64,000 nucleotides of DNA from positions 310,001-374,000 of the forward strand of contig NZ_CP023676.1 of the NCBI RefSeq assembly GCF_003030305.1, in the 5' to 3' direction. The position numbers and the translations under genes are program-made. Positions 25,915 through 34,911 of the stretch are shown here, piece after piece (the first letter of the stretch is position 1; each line of letters opens with the position of its first letter). The DNA is from Cutibacterium acnes (GTDB taxonomy: Bacteria > Actinomycetota > Actinomycetes > Propionibacteriales > Propionibacteriaceae). A model generated the notes under the pieces. That model saw only the letters and a program-made list of their open reading frames with translations. It had not been told where the DNA came from and made no database searches.

Positions 25915-26814
25915 ATGAGGATTGCCATCGGAGGGTTCGCCGGTCTTATCGGCACAGCGCTGGTGCAACGTCTGCGCAAAGAAGGCCATGACGTCGTCAC
26001 GTTGACTCGTCATGAACCCATCCAGCCCTCTGATCGACGCTGGGATCTTGACACCCTCTCCATCGCGCCGCCTTTCCTTGACGACGTTGACGCTGTGGTC
26101 AACTTGGCCGGAGCACCGATCGCTGATGGACGCTGGACTGATGAACGCAAGACTCGCATCCTTGCCTCCCGCATCGACTCGACACGCGTTGTCGTCCGCG
26201 CCTTAGCATCCTCGCCGCGCTGCAGGATCTTCCTCAATGGTTCGGCGGTCGGTTACTATGGTCCGCACGGCGATGAATGGCTTGACGAGAACGATCCCGC
26301 CGGTGCGGGATTCCTGGCCGAGGTGTGCCAACGCTGGGAGACAGCCGCAAACTCTGCCCCTGACGGGGTGCGGGTAGCGACCCTGCGAACCGGTCATGTC
26401 GTGAGTTCCTTTGGCGGCATGTTGGGCAAGGAGCGACCGTTCTTCCAATTCGGCCTGGGCGGCAAGATCCGCGACGGAAGTCAATACATGTCGTGGATTA
26501 GCCTGCACGATCACGTATCGGCAATGATGAAGATTCTGACTGACGACACTATGAGCGGGCCGGTGAACCTCGTGAGTCCGAACCCGTGCACCAATGCCGA
26601 GTTCACCACGGCGTTGGCTCAGGCGATGCACCGTCCGTCTGTAATCCCATTCCCGGTTCCGGCAGCAAAGATGATCTTCGGGTCTCAACTCGTCGACGAA
26701 GCGCTGTGTTCGGGGCAGCGGGTTAAGCCAGCCAAACTCCTTGAGCACGAATTCGAGTTTCGTGACACCTCCATTACCGAGTCAATAACTTCAGCACTTG
26801 CAGGACGCCGATGA
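25915..26814 (+). CDS. TIGR01777 family NAD(P)-dependent epimerase-like protein
   Basis: The 299-residue short-chain-type protein has the nucleotide-binding N-terminus MRIAIGGFAGLIGTALVQRL, and NLAGAPIADGRWTDERK near residue 63 is characteristic of the YfcH/SulA-like group. SAVGYYGPHGDEWLDE near residue 109 holds the likely catalytic tyrosine region, and a DUF1731-type C-terminal segment ends the protein. The substrate is unknown. Its stop overlaps the rhomboid gene (ATGA). Confidence 0.85.
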   Translation: MRIAIGGFAGLIGTALVQRLRKEGHDVVTLTRHEPIQPSDRRWDLDTLSIAPPFLDDVDAVVNLAGAPIADGRWTDERKTRILASRIDSTRVVVRALASSPRCRIFLNGSAVGYYGPHGDEWLDENDPAGAGFLAEVCQRWETAANSAPDGVRVATLRTGHVVSSFGGMLGKERPFFQFGLGGKIRDGSQYMSWISLHDHVSAMMKILTDDTMSGPVNLVSPNPCTNAEFTTALAQAMHRPSVIPFPVPAAKMIFGSQLVDEALCSGQRVKPAKLLEHEFEFRDTSITESITSALAGRR

Positions 26815-27719
26815 GTCAGAATAACCAACGTCCCGACGGTTTCTCTCGCCCCGATGAGTGGGGATCGTGGCAGGACGAACCACAGCAGAACCACGGCGAT
26901 GCGTCAGGGGCGGCTTCACACGCTAGACCGGCGCAACGAGACGAGTCGACGGCATCTCAGCCTGAGCCTTACCGCTCGGTTGACGTAGACCCCTCATGGG
27001 CGCCTCCCTCGGCGTCGTACCAGCAGGCGACTCCCCGACCGGTTGCCCGAGTGAAGCGTCACAGTGATGTTCCGGTCGTCACGTGGACCCTCATTGGTAT
27101 CTGTTTCCTGGTGTGGGTGGGGGAGTGGTTAAGCCCTCAGGTGGGTGAGGCCGTTGTGTTGGCCCCACGAGTCGGATTCACCGAGCCGTGGCGATTCGTC
27201 ACTTCGATGTTCGGGCACGCGCTGAGTATCTTCCATATTGGCTTCAATATGTACGCGTTGTGGGCCCTTGGCCGATCTCTAGAGCCCTTCCTCGGACGCG
27301 CCAGGTTCCTCGCTGCTTACCTCATGTCTGGCCTGGGTGGTGGGGCGCTGTTCTGCCTGATGGCCACTGCGGATGGGGGCAGGGCGATCTTGCCGAACGT
27401 TGATGACGGTGTCGTCGGGGCCTCGGGTGCGATTTTTGGTCTCTTCGGTGTGCTGCTCATCGTGCAGCGACGCCTCGGGGCCTCGACGCGGGAATTATGG
27501 GTCGTATTGGCTATTAACGCCGCCCTGTTGCTTTTCATCTCTGGGATCGCATGGCAGGCCCACCTTGGGGGTTTTCTCGTCGGAATGATGTGCGGGGTTA
27601 TTTTCTTCGAGGACCCCAAACGTATTCAGGCAGGCAAGTCCGCGCGGACATGGCCTCGAATGGCTTTGTTACTGTTTACCATGGTGGCCGCGCTGGTGGT
27701 CAAATATCTGGTGATCTGA
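26811..27719 (+). CDS. Rhomboid family intramembrane serine protease
   Basis: The 302-residue protein begins with an 85-residue hydrophilic, Gln/Pro/Ser-rich extension, followed by six to seven transmembrane helices. The catalytic dyad is visible as S205 in GASGAIFG and H251 in WQAHLGGFLVG. HIGFNMYALW with H142 and N146 supplies the conserved His/Asn. It cleaves transmembrane substrates within the bilayer. It is translationally coupled to the epimerase gene. Confidence 0.88.
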   Translation: MSQNNQRPDGFSRPDEWGSWQDEPQQNHGDASGAASHARPAQRDESTASQPEPYRSVDVDPSWAPPSASYQQATPRPVARVKRHSDVPVVTWTLIGICFLVWVGEWLSPQVGEAVVLAPRVGFTEPWRFVTSMFGHALSIFHIGFNMYALWALGRSLEPFLGRARFLAAYLMSGLGGGALFCLMATADGGRAILPNVDDGVVGASGAIFGLFGVLLIVQRRLGASTRELWVVLAINAALLLFISGIAWQAHLGGFLVGMMCGVIFFEDPKRIQAGKSARTWPRMALLLFTMVAALVVKYLVI

Positions 27720-27736
27720 TACGCGTTTGGTGGCGG

Positions 27737-28291
27737 TCAGGAAATGGTGAGATCGGCGAGATCAGCTGGTCGGTGACGTGCGATGTGTAGCCCCTCCTGA
27801 ACGGCCCACATGGCCCACTGGTCGCGAAATTCTGGGTCCCGGGCTAGGGCCCGGTGGCGCCTGAGCGGTGCGGAGACTTCGCACCACACTCGCAAGGATG
27901 CCAAAGGTGCATTCGTCGGCGTCAGTACCCCGCAGCCCTCGATAACGAGGGGACGATTCGCATTCAGGATGACTTCGTCGTCGAAGCGGTTTTGATACCA
28001 GTCCCATCGCCGGTACCGGCGTCTAGCGACGAGATCACGCAGATCCCACACTGCTGACAATCCGGACCAGCCGGGGTACAGGTCGTCAGCGTGGACGAGC
28101 TGCCAGTCGGCATGGTGACAGATGAGGGTATTGGCTAAGGTAGTTTTGCCTGCTCCAGAGCGCCCATCGATGAGGACAACCGGCTGCCCGTGTCGTAAAG
28201 GTTCGGCAAGGATGAGTTCTTCCAGAAGGTCAAAGCGGTTGGCGTCAATGAGCACCTCACCAGTCTCGTCGCCTTGGGCCAGGGAAAGCAA
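27737..28291 (-). CDS. P-loop nucleoside/uridine kinase-like protein
   Basis: The 184-residue protein has Walker A GRSGAGKT near residue 43 followed by HADDLYPGWSG, a layout like that of uridine kinases and related AAA_18-type small kinases. EGCGVLTPTN near residue 119 may be the lid or base-binding segment. No substrate can be assigned. It is convergent with the rhomboid gene, 17 bases away, and stands alone. Confidence 0.65.
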   Translation of the reverse strand: MLSLAQGDETGEVLIDANRFDLLEELILAEPLRHGQPVVLIDGRSGAGKTTLANTLICHHADWQLVHADDLYPGWSGLSAVWDLRDLVARRRYRRWDWYQNRFDDEVILNANRPLVIEGCGVLTPTNAPLASLRVWCEVSAPLRRHRALARDPEFRDQWAMWAVQEGLHIARHRPADLADLTIS

Positions 28292-28364
28292 CGATGGAGG
28301 CGGTCAGCCCGTCATCAGGTAAGTAGTTCCACGCAGTAGCCCCAAGCTATCAGCGCCGTTGCGC

Positions 28365-29021
28365 TTATGCAGCAAGATACCCAGCCCGCTCAACGAGTAC
28401 CGCGATGCGGACTCGACTGTCGACGTCGAGCTTGGTCTGAATCGTCGACAGATGCGCCTTGACGGTGCTTGCCGAAACGTTTAACCGCGCGGCGATGGCG
28501 TCATTGGTTAGTCCCTCGGCCACCGCTATTGCAACCTCTCGCTCCCGGTCAGTGAGGGCGGAAAGGGTCTTGCGGGCAGCCCCGCGGACCCGTCTACCAG
28601 CGTCGCCCCGCAACTGTTCCAGAAGTTGGCGGGTCGACGTCGGGGACATGAAGGCATCCCCAGCGTGGACCGCACGCACGGCATTGACGATGTCATCAGG
28701 TGAGGAGGCTTTCAGTAGGAACCCCGATGCCCCGGCGTGAACCGCGTCGGTGATGGCCGCGTCGGCGGTGACGGTAGTGAGGACGACGACCTTGGGTGAA
28801 CTCGGCGAATGGGTGATTCGCGATGTTGCTTCCACACCACTCATTCCGGGCATTCGCAGGTCCATGAGGACCACATCGGCCTGGGGAGCCTGCCTCACGG
28901 CTCCGTCGCCGTCACTGGCCTCACCGACCACCTCAAGGTCATCAGCGGCCTCAAGGATCTGGCGCACAGCCCTGCGTACGAGCGTGTCGTCGTCGACGAG
29001 TAAGACGCGAACGGGCAGCAT
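28365..29021 (-). CDS. NarL/LuxR-type response regulator
   Basis: The 218-residue regulator has an N-terminal receiver domain (VRVLLVDDDTLVRRAVRQIL, phosphorylation aspartate in VVLMDLRMPGMSG, lysine in GFLLKASSPDD). A C-terminal LuxR helix-turn-helix follows (LTDREREVAIAVAEGLTNDAIAARL). ATG 29021 is preferred, since AGGA lies 8 bases upstream; GTG 29027 is too close to that site. The histidine kinase gene lies 79 bases upstream on the same strand, so they form a two-component system. Confidence 0.88.
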   Translation of the reverse strand: MLPVRVLLVDDDTLVRRAVRQILEAADDLEVVGEASDGDGAVRQAPQADVVLMDLRMPGMSGVEATSRITHSPSSPKVVVLTTVTADAAITDAVHAGASGFLLKASSPDDIVNAVRAVHAGDAFMSPTSTRQLLEQLRGDAGRRVRGAARKTLSALTDREREVAIAVAEGLTNDAIAARLNVSASTVKAHLSTIQTKLDVDSRVRIAVLVERAGYLAA

Positions 29022-29100
29022 GGCCACATCCTATGATGTCTATCGTTTGCGATCCGTCGCGGCACCACTGTGGTCTATTGGAAACGGGCGGGGATGATTA

Positions 29101-30333
29101 TCACTGCCACGGGATGTCCACATGGACGTGGAACAGATTGTCATCAAGACCGTAGTGAAGGCTGCCCCCAAGTAGCTCGACACGCTCGGTGATCCCCCTA
29201 AGCCCGCGGGAATGGGCACTCGGCCCACCAGCCCATCCACCGATGTAGCCGTTCGTCGCGTCGATGCTGATTCCGTCTCGGGGATTTCCGCGTATGCGCA
29301 GGGTCGTCGTCTGCCCGGGTGCGTGCTTGGCCGCGTTAGTGAGCAGCTCCTGAACGATGCGGTAGACGGCCCTCGACACAGCGGGATCGACGCGATCGGC
29401 GTCCTCAATGAAGACGCTCGAATTGAGAGGCTGACCGGCGCCGAAGGACTCGTCAATGACCTCGGCCAGTTTCGACAGGGGCAAGTCCGGTGTCACGCGG
29501 GACTCGGTAAGCACCGACAGCAGGGAATGCAGGTCATTGACGGCTGCAGCTGCCCCAGCCTGTACCTCGTGGGCGGCCTTGACGACGTCCGGATTGTCCC
29601 GAAGTTGAGTCTCTAGCGCCCCGGACTGCAGGCTGAGAAGGGACAATCTATGGCCGAGTTGATCGTGGATTTCCTGAGCGATGCGCTCGCGTTCTTCACG
29701 GCGTGACAGTTCGTCGCCGAGTTTGGCGTTGGTGGCCTGCGCGACGTCGCGCTCCCGGGTAAGTGAGGTCGTCGCGCGTTGGGTGCGGCGCCACAGCCCC
29801 GAACCAATGGAGATGATGAGCCCGGCGGCGATGAAGGCCGCAACGGTGAACCAAGAGACTGTCAGGTCAGCAGCGTCAGGGGTGTTTGCTGGGGACAAGA
29901 GAGTTTTGATCGTCGACGCGGCTTTCGGAGACCTGGCGGCGTCCACAATTCCCACGATGGTGGTCGTGATCGTCACGGCTGCGGTGGCCCACCATGATGC
30001 TGCGCCACGTCGTCGTCCCAGCAAACATGCCAGGGCGATGAGAGGAACAGTGTTACCGATCGGTAGGACCAGGCTGATTGCCGCTGTGACGAGGGTGATC
30101 GTGAATGGTTGACGATGTCGCCATAGCAGCCAGACCGGCAAAACCATATCTGCGACGAGGGCGGCGACTCCGTGCAGCACGGTGAGACCGGAGGGATTCT
30201 GCGCCGTCATGCGGAGGGCCAGTGGACAGAACGCGGTCGAGGTGAAGCATCCGAGTATTCCGATGGCGATGAGGACGATGGACAGCCAAACAGCGGGCCT
30301 GCGATCGTCGCCCACGACTTCGTACTCGATCAT
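29101..30333 (-). CDS. Sensor histidine kinase (NarL-partner, HisKA_3 type)
   Basis: The 410-residue membrane kinase has five to six N-terminal transmembrane segments within residues 15-195 and a short coiled segment. The HisKA_3 box ERIAQEIHDQLGHRLSLL has its phospho-accepting histidine near residue 220. The ATPase N box is YRIVQELLTNAAKHAPGQ, and a G box (GLRGITERVELLGG) follows. The sensed signal cannot be read from the sequence. It is the upstream gene of the regulator at 28365-29021. Confidence 0.88.
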   Translation of the reverse strand: MIEYEVVGDDRRPAVWLSIVLIAIGILGCFTSTAFCPLALRMTAQNPSGLTVLHGVAALVADMVLPVWLLWRHRQPFTITLVTAAISLVLPIGNTVPLIALACLLGRRRGAASWWATAAVTITTTIVGIVDAARSPKAASTIKTLLSPANTPDAADLTVSWFTVAAFIAAGLIISIGSGLWRRTQRATTSLTRERDVAQATNAKLGDELSRREERERIAQEIHDQLGHRLSLLSLQSGALETQLRDNPDVVKAAHEVQAGAAAAVNDLHSLLSVLTESRVTPDLPLSKLAEVIDESFGAGQPLNSSVFIEDADRVDPAVSRAVYRIVQELLTNAAKHAPGQTTTLRIRGNPRDGISIDATNGYIGGWAGGPSAHSRGLRGITERVELLGGSLHYGLDDNLFHVHVDIPWQ

Positions 30334-30483
30334 GCCCTCATCCTAAGGGCGGTTTCGGTAGGGCTGCCTCGACCGGATGGGCGAAAACACCTGCCCAATC
30401 GGCCACCTGCGGTCTGTCCGTTCGGCCGATGCGGGAGGGCCCGATCCCGGGATGCACTGGTGTGGAGCCGAAAGGAGACACCA

Positions 30484-31104
30484 ATGTCCAATGACCAGCA
30501 ACCACCCCACTACCCACAACCGCAATACCCGGGAGAAGGTCCGCAAAGTCAGTCCAACCCCCAATATGCCCTGAACTCAGGCGGAATGCCGCCGTCGAAG
30601 CCAAAAAAGCCGATCTACAAGCGGGTGTGGTTCTGGATTGTTATCGCCGTCGTCATTCTGGGGATTTTCGCAGCTCTGGGAGGAGGGTCGAAAGGAGGTG
30701 ACGAGCAGAAATCCGGTAGCGACAAGGCCGCGTCGGCCCCAGCTACGAGCCAGGCCAAGGAGGCTGACAAGTCTGCGGGAAAGCCCGCTGAGAAGCCTGC
30801 CGCGAAGACCACCGACGAGGATCAAGTCAAAGGTGATCTTGCCCTGCTCAAGGGTTGGAAGTTGAAAAAGGACGAGTTCTCTGCCCATGTGACGGGGTAC
30901 GTGCGCAACAACTCTGACGAGTCGATCAACAACTACATCCAGATCGAATTCAACGCCTATGACGCGTCCGGCAGCAACACGGACACCTGTCTGGCCAACA
31001 CCAACACCATCGATGCCCACGGCAAGTGGAAGTTCGATGCGATTTGTTCCCAAAACCCTAGTGAGATCAAGACCGTGAAATTGAAGGACCTCACCGGAGC
31101 CTGA
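30484..31104 (+). CDS. Membrane-anchored FxLYD-domain-like protein
   Basis: The 206-residue protein has a Pro/Gln/Tyr-rich cytoplasmic N-terminus (residues 1-40), one transmembrane helix (KRVWFWIVIAVVILGIFAAL, about 43-62) and an Ala/Lys/Ser-rich linker. The extracytoplasmic domain follows: FSAHVTGYVRNNSDESINNYIQIEFNAYD reads as an FxLYD-type beta domain. ATG 30484 has AAAGGAGA upstream; an upstream in-frame extension is not supported. A strong terminator follows the stop. A broken second copy of its 3' end lies at 34801-34892. Confidence 0.75.
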   Translation: MSNDQQPPHYPQPQYPGEGPQSQSNPQYALNSGGMPPSKPKKPIYKRVWFWIVIAVVILGIFAALGGGSKGGDEQKSGSDKAASAPATSQAKEADKSAGKPAEKPAAKTTDEDQVKGDLALLKGWKLKKDEFSAHVTGYVRNNSDESINNYIQIEFNAYDASGSNTDTCLANTNTIDAHGKWKFDAICSQNPSEIKTVKLKDLTGA

Positions 31105-31110
31105 TCAGCC

Positions 31111-31152
31111 CGAGGTTCAGCCACTGTCATGGATCACAGTGGCTGAACCTCG
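31111..31152 (+). terminator. Terminator after the FxLYD gene
   Basis: A perfect 17-bp inverted repeat, CGAGGTTCAGCCACTGT with ACAGTGGCTGAACCTCG, encloses the 8-base loop CATGGATC. It begins 7 bases after the FxLYD gene stop. The 130 bases up to the next gene contain nothing else I can identify. Confidence 0.8.
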
Positions 31153-31285
31153 TTATGTCGGGGTGGGAGTTAGGCACGCATCTGGATTTTGATCTGGGTG
31201 ACTTTGGTGCTGGCTTTCCGGCAAGAAGGTCATCGCAATTTTGTGTATTGACCGCTAGCGATGAGCCTTAACAGGTGCGCGATCG

Positions 31286-32197
31286 TCAGCCATCCATCCC
31301 CATCACCTCGTTGTAGAGCCGGGTGGTGTGTAAGGCGATGTAGTTGATTTCGGCTTTCGTCAGGTCGTTGCCGATCACTTTCGACATGTGCTCGGCCACT
31401 TGGCTAGCTGCCAATGTGGCTTCTGCGTAGCGATCTGACATGAGCCCCACAATGTCCAGGTCAACGTGAGAGAGCTGCTTGTTGTCCGAGGCCCGAGCGA
31501 ACAGATAGCGAAGGTGGGTGACGAAGCGGGATGCGCTCATGGACGAACGGTCGATCTCAACGTGCCACAGGTCCTCCAGCTCGGTGAAAACGTCGCAGAT
31601 CGTCTGGGTCATCGACATGGTCCGCGAAACGTCTTTACTGTCCCACCGCTGATTGATGAAGTGCAGGGAGAATGCCACCCATTCCTCGGGTTGCAGATGG
31701 ATTCCGAGAGCACCGTCGACGATTTCGACAGCGCGTCGGCCCAGTTCCGCCTCATCGGGATAGAGCTGACGGACTTCCCATTCCAAGGGAAAGTCGATGA
31801 CGGCCCCCTGCTTAGCTCGGTGCACAGCTGCGACGAGGTGATCGAGGATGGGCAGCATCATCCGTCGGGCATGGGGAGTGCCCAGCTCTTCGCGCGCCAA
31901 TTCGACGATTGCCTGTGCCACTCGCACCTCGGTGTGAGTGGCGTTCGTTAGCAGTGATGCGATGGCGGTCGTGCGATAGGCACCCTCTGCGACATATCGC
32001 TGGGCCGACGAGGCATCGACGATCTCCCCGCGGTGTCGTCCGTAGGCGATACCGCGAGCATTGACGACCATTTCGGTCCCCGAACCGTTGACGCCGAGAA
32101 GGACATTGTTGTTGTAAATCTTCTTGACGATGACGTGCCCGGGTCTGAGCGATCCCTGCTTCGTCGTTGCGTACCGTGAGCGATCCGGGCGTTGCAC
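31286..32197 (-). CDS. BglG/LicT-type transcription antiterminator
   Basis: The 303-residue RNA-binding regulator has the CAT-RBD signature HVIVKKIYNNNVLLGV near residue 20 and two PTS regulation domains with conserved histidines (AQAIVELAREELGTPH near residue 100; FSLHFINQRW near 195). PTS-dependent phosphorylation controls whether it binds the leader RNA and prevents termination. I chose GTG 32197 because AGGA precedes it by 7 bases and it starts 5 bases after the crr stop. It is the last gene of the ptsG-crr operon, and its target is probably the leader near 34570. Confidence 0.85.
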   Translation of the reverse strand: MQRPDRSRYATTKQGSLRPGHVIVKKIYNNNVLLGVNGSGTEMVVNARGIAYGRHRGEIVDASSAQRYVAEGAYRTTAIASLLTNATHTEVRVAQAIVELAREELGTPHARRMMLPILDHLVAAVHRAKQGAVIDFPLEWEVRQLYPDEAELGRRAVEIVDGALGIHLQPEEWVAFSLHFINQRWDSKDVSRTMSMTQTICDVFTELEDLWHVEIDRSSMSASRFVTHLRYLFARASDNKQLSHVDLDIVGLMSDRYAEATLAASQVAEHMSKVIGNDLTKAEINYIALHTTRLYNEVMGMDG

Positions 32198-32201
32198 CGG
32201 G

Positions 32202-32675
32202 TCATCCTGCGGTGACTGAGAGCACTGACGCCGGATCATTGCTGCGTTCCGAGATGGTGAACCCGGCCGCGTTGGTCACGACCACGGGGGAGATCAGCGA
32301 CGGTACGCGTGGCCGTATGCTGTCCAGGTCGACGCTCAGGAGCGGATCGCCGGTCCTGACCCTGTCGCCCTCGTTGACGTGGGCAGTGAAACCTTCGCCC
32401 TTCAGCTCAACGGTGTCGACGCCGACGTGGACCAGAACCTCCGCCCCATTGTCTGCGCGCAGGCTGACGGCGTGGAGGGTCGGCGCGACAAGCATGACGA
32501 GGCCGTCGATGGGCGAGGTGAAGTCGCCCGAGACCGGGGCGACCGCAAAGCCTGGGCCCATGTGCTTGCCTGCGAATACGGGGTCCGGTACGTCAGCAAT
32601 ATCGATGATCTCGCCCGAGACCGGTGCTGCGATGGTCAGGGGTGTGGCCTTGCGGCGCTTGCGGAAAATGGACAT
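32202..32675 (-). CDS. crr: PTS glucose-family enzyme IIA component
   Basis: The 157-residue phosphocarrier receives phosphate from HPr and passes it to IIB. The family pattern APVSGEIIDIADVPDPVFAG is followed by MGPGFAVAP and SPIDGLVMLVAPTLHAVSL. The active-site region EVLVHVGVDTVELKGEGF contains the phosphorylated histidine. It lies 11 bases after ptsG and immediately before the antiterminator gene on the same strand. Confidence 0.9.
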   Translation of the reverse strand: MSIFRKRRKATPLTIAAPVSGEIIDIADVPDPVFAGKHMGPGFAVAPVSGDFTSPIDGLVMLVAPTLHAVSLRADNGAEVLVHVGVDTVELKGEGFTAHVNEGDRVRTGDPLLSVDLDSIRPRVPSLISPVVVTNAAGFTISERSNDPASVLSVTAG

Positions 32676-32686
32676 GTCGACACCTT

Positions 32687-34213
32687 TCAGTCGTCGATTC
32701 CGAGTTGGGCGTTGATGGCGTTCTTGTAGAGGATGGCTTTGGCTCCGTAGACGGCCTGGACTCCGCCGCCGACCTCGAAGACCTCGGTCGCTCCGAGATT
32801 CTTGAGGCTGGCTTTGCTGACCTGATCAGGCGCTTTTACTGACACACGCAGACGCGTGATGCACGCGTCGACGTCCTCGATGTTCTCGGCACCGCCCAAG
32901 GCAGTGATGATTTCCGCCGCTGTCTCGTCGATCCCGTCGTTCCTCCGCTCGGACTTTTCCTGGGACCTTCTATCGGTGGGTGTGGCGGCAGTCATGGTGT
33001 CCTCGAGATGGCCCGGGGTGGCGATCCGGAATTTCTTGATGAAAAAGGTGAAGGAGAAATAGTAGATGACGAACCAGAGCGCGCCGACAGGCAACACATA
33101 CAGCCAGTGGGTCTTGGCCTCACCTTGCAGCACACCGAACAGGAGGTAGTCGATAGCACCACCCGAGAAGGTATTGCCAATACGAATGTTGATGAGGTCC
33201 GCCACCAGGAAGGAGACGCCATCGAGGACCGAATGGAACACGTAGAGCAGGGGGGCCACGAAGAGGAACATGTATTCGATGGGTTCGGTGATTCCGGTCA
33301 GGAAGGACGTGAAGGCGACGGAGGCGAACAATCCGGTGTACTTGGCGCGACGCCCCTTGGGAACGCAACGCCACATCGCCAGACAGGCCCCAGGCAGTCC
33401 AAACATCATGGTGGCGAAGCGACCGGCAAAGTACTTGGTGGAATGGGTGAACAGTCCGACATGGTTGGGATCAGCCAGCTGGGCGAAGAAAATCTTCTGT
33501 GCGCCTACAACCGTTTTGCCGGCGACTGCCTCGGTACCGCCGAGGGGTGTGTACCAGAACATCGGATAGATCATGTGGTGAAGGCCGACGGCGCCGGCTA
33601 GCCGCATGAGGAAGCCATAGAAGAACGTACCAATGACACCCCAGTCTGCGATCGCAGTGCCGGCTGACACCATCCCGGCCTGGATTGGTGGCCAGACGAC
33701 AAAGAAGAATGCGCCAATGATGATTCCCGCGAAAGCCGTAACAATGGGAACGAAGCGTGAGCCTCCGAAGAACCCGAGGAAAGCGGGGAGCTCGATGTTG
33801 TGATAGCGGTTGTGAAGCCATACGGCGACGGCACCGATGACGAGCGAACCGACGACACCGGTGTCAATTGTCCGATCGGGGTGACGGGAGAGAACGACAA
33901 GCGCCTTCGTGGTGGCTGTCATGACCAGGAAACCGGTGATGCCGGCGAGTGCCGCGGTTCCCTTGTCACGTTTTGCCAGGCCGATGCACAAGCCGATGGA
34001 CAGTAGCAGGGCAAGGTTTTCGAAGATGACATTTCCAGCTGCGCTCATTACCTGGAAGATGTCTTGGAGGATGGGATTGTCGAGAACTGGGTAGCTCTTG
34101 ACGGTGGTGGGGTTGGACAGCGCACCACCGATCCCTAGCAGCAGACCTGCGGCAGGGAGGATGGCGATCGGTAGCATGAACGCCTTACCGATCTTCTGCA
34201 GAGTCTTGAACAT
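32687..34213 (-). CDS. ptsG: PTS glucose-type transporter, enzyme IICB
   Basis: The 508-residue permease imports and phosphorylates a hexose. The IIC domain (about residues 1-400) begins FKTLQKIGKAFMLPIAILPA and contains AVGLHHMIYPMFWYTPLGG and the substrate-site motif LTGITEPIEYMFLFVAPLLY. The IIB domain follows, with the phosphocysteine in DVDACITRLRVSV. Overall it is closest in appearance to PtsG-type glucose transporters; N-acetylglucosamine specificity is possible. ATG 34213 has GGAG 7 bases upstream. Its start overlaps nothing, but it lies one base from the stop of the nanE remnant. Confidence 0.88.
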   Translation of the reverse strand: MFKTLQKIGKAFMLPIAILPAAGLLLGIGGALSNPTTVKSYPVLDNPILQDIFQVMSAAGNVIFENLALLLSIGLCIGLAKRDKGTAALAGITGFLVMTATTKALVVLSRHPDRTIDTGVVGSLVIGAVAVWLHNRYHNIELPAFLGFFGGSRFVPIVTAFAGIIIGAFFFVVWPPIQAGMVSAGTAIADWGVIGTFFYGFLMRLAGAVGLHHMIYPMFWYTPLGGTEAVAGKTVVGAQKIFFAQLADPNHVGLFTHSTKYFAGRFATMMFGLPGACLAMWRCVPKGRRAKYTGLFASVAFTSFLTGITEPIEYMFLFVAPLLYVFHSVLDGVSFLVADLINIRIGNTFSGGAIDYLLFGVLQGEAKTHWLYVLPVGALWFVIYYFSFTFFIKKFRIATPGHLEDTMTAATPTDRRSQEKSERRNDGIDETAAEIITALGGAENIEDVDACITRLRVSVKAPDQVSKASLKNLGATEVFEVGGGVQAVYGAKAILYKNAINAQLGIDD

Positions 34214-34214
34214 G

Positions 34215-34508
34215 TCAGTTCTCCAACGACGTGTGGGGGATGCGGGCGCGAATCGCGTCGATGAATTGGGTGCAGATTTGGGCGGGACGGGTGATTGTGC
34301 CACCAACGGCAACGATGTCGGCTCCGGTGGACAGGATTGTCTTGATGTCGCGAACCGAGTTGGCACGGATATCGACGGCCCCGGACTGCGCAGCTGCCGT
34401 CGTGAATAGGGGCGTGACACCACCGCTCTTGGAATATATGGGTTCATCAGGCAATGTCTGGCACGGCACGATGAGTCCCTTCGCTAGGGACTGAACGACT
34501 GAATTCAT
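34215..34508 (-). pseudogene. nanE: N-acetylmannosamine-6-phosphate 2-epimerase remnant with internal deletion
   Basis: The 97-codon frame starts like NanE ([20 protein letters not shown], then [20 protein letters not shown]). It then jumps at [20 protein letters not shown] to the C-terminal part of the family, ending with FIDAI. Intact NanE has about 230 residues, so the central barrel of roughly 130 residues, including catalytic residues, is missing with the frame preserved. The ATG at 34508 keeps GGAGG 6 bases upstream. It is the first reading frame of the ptsG transcript, so it may persist as a leader peptide. Confidence 0.75.
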
Positions 34509-34569
34509 GCGAACCTCCGGCAACGTGGGGTATACCCGCCTGAACACGCTCGTGCCCGCCGGTGGATCA

Positions 34570-34600
34570 GGTATTGCCGAAAGTTACAAGCCTGAGATCC
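34570..34600 (-). promoter_or_regulatory. Candidate RAT (antiterminator) site upstream of the ptsG operon
   Basis: On the minus strand a 31-base segment begins GGATC and ends GGCAATACC, similar to the start GGATT and end GGCAAAACC of ribonucleic antiterminator sites bound by LicT/GlcT proteins. Its 3' part CGGCAATACC can pair with the later segments GGTAT and TTGCCG, just before the nanE-remnant RBS. That gives a possible mutually exclusive fold. The central part does not match the consensus well. The antiterminator encoded at 31286 is the expected ligand. Confidence 0.35.
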
Positions 34601-34800
34601 ATGAACTGCTATTGAGACGCTAGCACAGCCTCTGTCGGTGACGTTTGGGTGGGGGAGTCGCAGTACGAGTGTGGTCAGATTTACAGCCGTGTTTACCAGT
34701 GAGCTGGGATGATGACGTAGCTTGTGTAACCTCTTCGGTACCGTCTTTAAGCTAGTAACCAATAAAGGATTCGTCACGAACCGGTGTTGATCGTAAGGGG

Positions 34801-34892
34801 TACTACGAGGTCTCGGGCCACGTGACGGGATTTGTGCCACAGATCCTAGTGAGGTCAAGACCGTGAAATCCAAGGACTTGACTGAAATCTGA
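34801..34892 (+). pseudogene. Decayed second copy of the FxLYD gene
   Basis: The last part reads ICATDPSEVKTVKSKDLTEI and stop, matching ICSQNPSEIKTVKLKDLTGA and stop at the end of the 30484-31104 gene, with high DNA identity over about 66 bases. Directly before it, another frame reads YYEVSGHVTG, matching DEFSAHVTG about 50 codons earlier in the intact gene. The intervening segment has been lost and the frame shifted. No start codon or membrane segment remains. From 34601 to 34800 I see no gene. Confidence 0.75.
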
Positions 34893-34911
34893 GGTTTCTA
34901 TGTGGAGTTCA

